NCBI GenBank assembly: GCA_002050355.1
Contig: MWYY01000059.1
Coordinates: 27,756-91,755, forward strand
DNA length: 64,000 bases
Source: Acidobacteria bacterium 28-9
GTDB taxonomy: Bacteria; Acidobacteriota; Blastocatellia; Pyrinomonadales; Pyrinomonadaceae
Reading direction: 5' to 3'
Position numbers and translations under genes: made by a program. The notes below the pieces were generated by a model. It was not told the origin of the DNA, made no database searches, and was given only the letters and a program-made list of their open reading frames with translations. This document shows positions 61,208 to 64,000 of this stretch, one piece after another. Numbering within the stretch: position 1 is the stretch's first letter; every line of letters starts with the position of its first letter.

Positions 61208-63670
61208 ATGATTTCAACAAACGAACAAATTGGACGATACAAAATCCGTTCTGCAATTGGAAAGGGCGGAATGGGAGAAGTATTCCTTGCCGAAGATATA
61301 GAACTGGAACGTCTCGTTGCTTTGAAAGTCTTGCCCGAAGATTTAGCAAATGATTCAGACCGTCTTAGACGATTTGCTCAGGAGGCAAAATCTGCCTCCG
61401 CCTTAAATCATCCGAACATCATCACAATTTACGAAATCGGTAAAACAGACTCCACACATTTCATTGCTACTGAATATATTGAGGGAGAAACTTTGCATAG
61501 TCGTTTGAAAAGTGAACCGATGAATTTGAAGTCTGTTCTTGACGTTGCAATTCAGGCTGCATCTGCTTTAGATGCTGCGCATCGTGCAGGAATTATTCAC
61601 CGAGACATCAAACCTGAAAACATAATGATTCGCCCAGATGGATTAGTGAAAATTCTTGACTTCGGGATTGCTAAATTAACTGAGAAAAAGGCGGAGTCAA
61701 TTGACGCAGAAGCAGCGACGGCTATCAATGCCGGAACGACTCCGGGAATGATAATTGGGACGGCAAGTTATATGTCGCCCGAACAAGCTAAAGGAAAACT
61801 AGTTGATGCCAGAAGTGACATATTCAGTTTCGGAGTTGTGCTTTACGAAATGCTTTCGGGAAAGCAGCCGTTTGATGGCGAGAATGCGATGGATGTTATC
61901 GGCTCTATTCTTAATAAAGAACCTGCGCCCATTCAACAACTGATTCCCGAAGTCCCGCAAGAGATTGGACGCATCAGCAGCAAGACGCTCAAGAAAGACC
62001 GTGAAGAGCGTTATCAAACGGCGAAAGATTTGCTCATTGACCTGAAAGATGTAAGGCAGGATTTACAGATTCAGAATCAGTTGGAAAGAACAGCTTCACC
62101 TAATCGAGAAGAATCGAAAACACAAATCTTGGGTGCAACGACAAGCGACGCTGCGCATACGACATCAAGTGCCGAATATGTTGTATCTGAAATCAAAAGC
62201 CACAAAAGCGGCTTTGTTATCGGATTGATTATTTTACTTCTTGCATCAATCGGTTTGGGTTATTGGTTTCTCTCTAATCGTTCTGCAAATACACCGCAAA
62301 TTAAATCAATTGCTGTAATGTCGTTTGTCAACGAAAGCGGAAATGCTGATGTCGAATACTTGTCAGACGGTATGACTGAAACTTTGATTAGCAGTTTGTC
62401 GAATCTGTCGAACCTGAATGTCAAGCCGCGCTCATCGGTGTTTCGCTACAAAGGCAAGGACACAGATTTGCAGACGATTGCCAAAGAATTAAATGTTCAA
62501 GCAATCCTAAATGGGCGTGTCTTCCAGCGCGGTAACGGGTTGACGCTGAGTTTGGAGTTGGTTGACGTATCGCAGGATAAAGTAATTTGGGCGGAACAAT
62601 ATCAACGCAAAACCTCCGACCTTGTTTCCCTGCAAAGCGAGATTGCCCAGGATGTTTTAAGCAAACTGAAAATCAGGCTCACGGGCGCGGATGAACAGAA
62701 ACTGGCAAAAAAATCTACCGAGAATGCGGAAGCCTACCATCTTTATATCCAAGGTCGGTATGAGTGGAACAAGTTTTCATTCGATAGTCTGAAAAAAAGC
62801 ATCCCGCTTTTCGAACGTGCGATACAGAAAGACCCAACCTACGCTCTGGCATACTCCGGTTTAGCGGATTCCTACGTTAATCTCGGCGTTGACTACACTT
62901 CCGCTCACGACACCATGCCACAGGCTCGGGTCGCGGCGATACAGGCAATTGCATTGGACGATTCGCTGGCTGAGGCGCATACCTCTCTAGGGTCATACAA
63001 GATGTTTTACGAATGGGACATTACGGGTGCAGAGGAGGAATACCGCAAGGCTATCAGCTTAGATGCCAAATACGGGAACGCGCGTCATTTTTACAGCCAT
63101 TGCTTGCAGTTTTCAGGAAGGGAAGCCGAAGCAATTCGTGAAATGAAGACCGCCGTCGAGCTTGAGCCTCTCTCGCTTGTCAACAATTCTGAACTCGGCT
63201 GGGCATACTATCTGGCAAATCAGCACGACGCGGCAATCGAGCAGTTACACAAAACCATCAAGTTCGATCCATCATTCTCGAATAGCTACTTCCTTCTTGG
63301 TCTGGTCTATGCGGATAAGGGAAACTATGCCGAAGCAGTTGCAGCATTGCGCGAAGGTCAAAGGCTATCGCCGGACTGGCTTGAACTTCAGGCTGTGCTG
63401 GCATATACCTATGCGTCAGCCGGTGAGCGAGGCGAGGCGGAGGCGTTGTTGACTAAACTGCTGAAATCGGCGGCTGACACATACGTCAATCCTGTCCTCA
63501 TTGCCGGCGTATATGTAGCGCTTGCCGACAATGACCGGGCTATCGCATGGTTAGAGCGTGGTTACAGGGAAAAGTGTTCGTGGATGAGCTGGATAGCGAT
63601 AGAACCGCAGTTGGAGCGGCTGCGACCCGATCCGCGGTTTCGGGATCTTGTCAGTAGGGTGAATAGATGA
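61208..63670 (+). CDS. Membrane Ser/Thr protein kinase with CsgG/TolB-like and TPR domains
   Basis: 820 aa. The N-terminal PknB-type kinase has IGKGGMGEVFLAED, VALKVLP (ATP-binding Lys), catalytic loop IIHRDIKPENIMI, DFGIAKL and SYMSPEQAKG. A helix at about residues 335-352 (FVIGLIILLLASIGLGYWFL) crosses the membrane. Outside is a domain starting IAVMSFVNESGNADVEYLSD and then TPRs to the C-terminus (AYSGLADSYVNLG, SYFLLGLVYADKGNYAEAVA). Such kinases are numerous in Acidobacteriota. The likely role is environmental signal transduction, with the substrate unknown. Confidence 0.93.
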   Translation: MISTNEQIGRYKIRSAIGKGGMGEVFLAEDIELERLVALKVLPEDLANDSDRLRRFAQEAKSASALNHPNIITIYEIGKTDSTHFIATEYIEGETLHSRLKSEPMNLKSVLDVAIQAASALDAAHRAGIIHRDIKPENIMIRPDGLVKILDFGIAKLTEKKAESIDAEAATAINAGTTPGMIIGTASYMSPEQAKGKLVDARSDIFSFGVVLYEMLSGKQPFDGENAMDVIGSILNKEPAPIQQLIPEVPQEIGRISSKTLKKDREERYQTAKDLLIDLKDVRQDLQIQNQLERTASPNREESKTQILGATTSDAAHTTSSAEYVVSEIKSHKSGFVIGLIILLLASIGLGYWFLSNRSANTPQIKSIAVMSFVNESGNADVEYLSDGMTETLISSLSNLSNLNVKPRSSVFRYKGKDTDLQTIAKELNVQAILNGRVFQRGNGLTLSLELVDVSQDKVIWAEQYQRKTSDLVSLQSEIAQDVLSKLKIRLTGADEQKLAKKSTENAEAYHLYIQGRYEWNKFSFDSLKKSIPLFERAIQKDPTYALAYSGLADSYVNLGVDYTSAHDTMPQARVAAIQAIALDDSLAEAHTSLGSYKMFYEWDITGAEEEYRKAISLDAKYGNARHFYSHCLQFSGREAEAIREMKTAVELEPLSLVNNSELGWAYYLANQHDAAIEQLHKTIKFDPSFSNSYFLLGLVYADKGNYAEAVAALREGQRLSPDWLELQAVLAYTYASAGERGEAEALLTKLLKSAADTYVNPVLIAGVYVALADNDRAIAWLERGYREKCSWMSWIAIEPQLERLRPDPRFRDLVSRVNR

Positions 63671-63741
63671 TTGTGTGCCAGTCCTAAAACCGGACTCCAA
63701 GAGAACAAGTTTTCAAATGGCTGGAAAGCCATTCAGGATAA

Positions 63742-63843
63742 TGCCGATATGTTAAACGAATTGAACAAACAGGGAATTTTGACTCTTTCCGCAACGACCC
63801 GCGCTTTCAAGATTTGCTGTGGCGCGTTGGATTCAAGCAATGA
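63742..63843 (+). pseudogene. C-terminal remnant of another TPR-kinase gene
   Basis: An open stretch without a start ends FDSFRNDPRFQDLLWRVGFK-Q-TGA. It resembles the tail of the preceding kinase (RLRPDPRFRDLVSRVNR) but is not a copy of it. Probably the end of a paralogue lost by deletion. Confidence 0.5.
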
Positions 63844-63953
63844 GTTTTCAAATTACGGCGCACATAACAATTCAATGGACGTGAGGGCGAAACAGCTTGT
63901 ATCTTGACAATCAGCAGCTTTTCAACTAACTAGGACGCTTGTTAGTTGTCGGA

Positions 63954-64000
63954 AAAGACGATAAAATAGAAAATGAGTTATCAGTCAAACAAGGCTATCG
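63954..64000. repeat. 47-bp repeat, copy 2, cut by the window end
   Basis: Identical to the reverse complement of 60910-60956, so at least part of a second copy of the 95-aa gene lies on the plus strand here and continues beyond the window. Confidence 0.95.

Noticed and set aside
63671-63907. 78-aa ORF after the kinase
   Set aside because: Out of frame with the recognisable TPR-kinase tail in the same DNA; no ribosome binding site.
63866-63945. Integron attC-like site (cataacaattcaatggacg ... cttgttag)
   Set aside because: The sequence recalls attC sites, but the R' and R'' core boxes do not fit the consensus and no integron integrase is present; the caactaac/gttagttg hairpin alone is not enough.

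Overview
The window looks like a chromosome segment of a Gram-negative bacterium of moderate GC. It carries LPS heptose genes, MEP isoprenoid genes, many secreted proteases, an outer-membrane PagL-type barrel, glnE, and a Ser/Thr kinase fused to TPRs. This gene mix fits Acidobacteriota, probably class Blastocatellia, but that assignment is inference from gene content and no search was run.

Layout. 1-2.5 kb: end of a subtilisin-like protease, tRNA-His, a CPBP membrane protein, and a tRNA-Arg(UCU) gene split by a group I intron that encodes a PD-(D/E)XK homing endonuclease. 2.4-13.8 kb: cmk with a tiny membrane ORF, threonine aldolase, an amidohydrolase with a 960-bp in-frame tandem duplication, gamma carbonic anhydrase, PagL-like protein and remnant, hisS, a kelch protein, and a metalloprotease-PKD gene broken by an in-frame TGA. 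14-25.4 kb: DinB-like protein, dxr-rseP-ispG, waaF-gmhB, cupin, a prolyl oligopeptidase broken by a 550-bp tandem duplication, and cysteine desulfurase. 25.5-35.8 kb: a decayed sensor remnant, radical SAM protein, MGDG-synthase-like glycosyltransferase, SDR, several secreted proteins, M14 carboxypeptidase, and a frameshifted three-repeat protein. 35.8-45.7 kb: glnE, engB, rho, glgA, a methyltransferase, purA and tRNA-Lys(UUU).

45.6-60.7 kb is an integrative element of about 15 kb inserted in tRNA-Lys. A 47-bp copy of the tRNA 3' end marks its far side. It carries a tyrosine integrase, a SWIM zinc-finger protein, an excisionase-like HTH behind a divergent promoter switch, three small exported proteins, and a very compact replication operon: HTH, two zinc-ribbon proteins, primase-helicase, a stand-alone Spo11/Topo VI-A-like protein, and two unknowns. 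No capsid, portal, terminase or conjugation genes are visible. A second, different tRNA 3' fragment (tRNA-Arg UCG-like) lies inside it with the same flanking arm sequence, so the element looks composite. Its right third carries a YaiO barrel / HEAT / GT2 glycosyltransferase operon.

60.7-64 kb: a small accessory protein gene and a TPR-containing Ser/Thr kinase. The last 47 bases of the window repeat, inverted, part of that small gene. Intergenic regions carry heptad-based palindromic repeats and one large 'cgcagagacacagag'-type palindrome.
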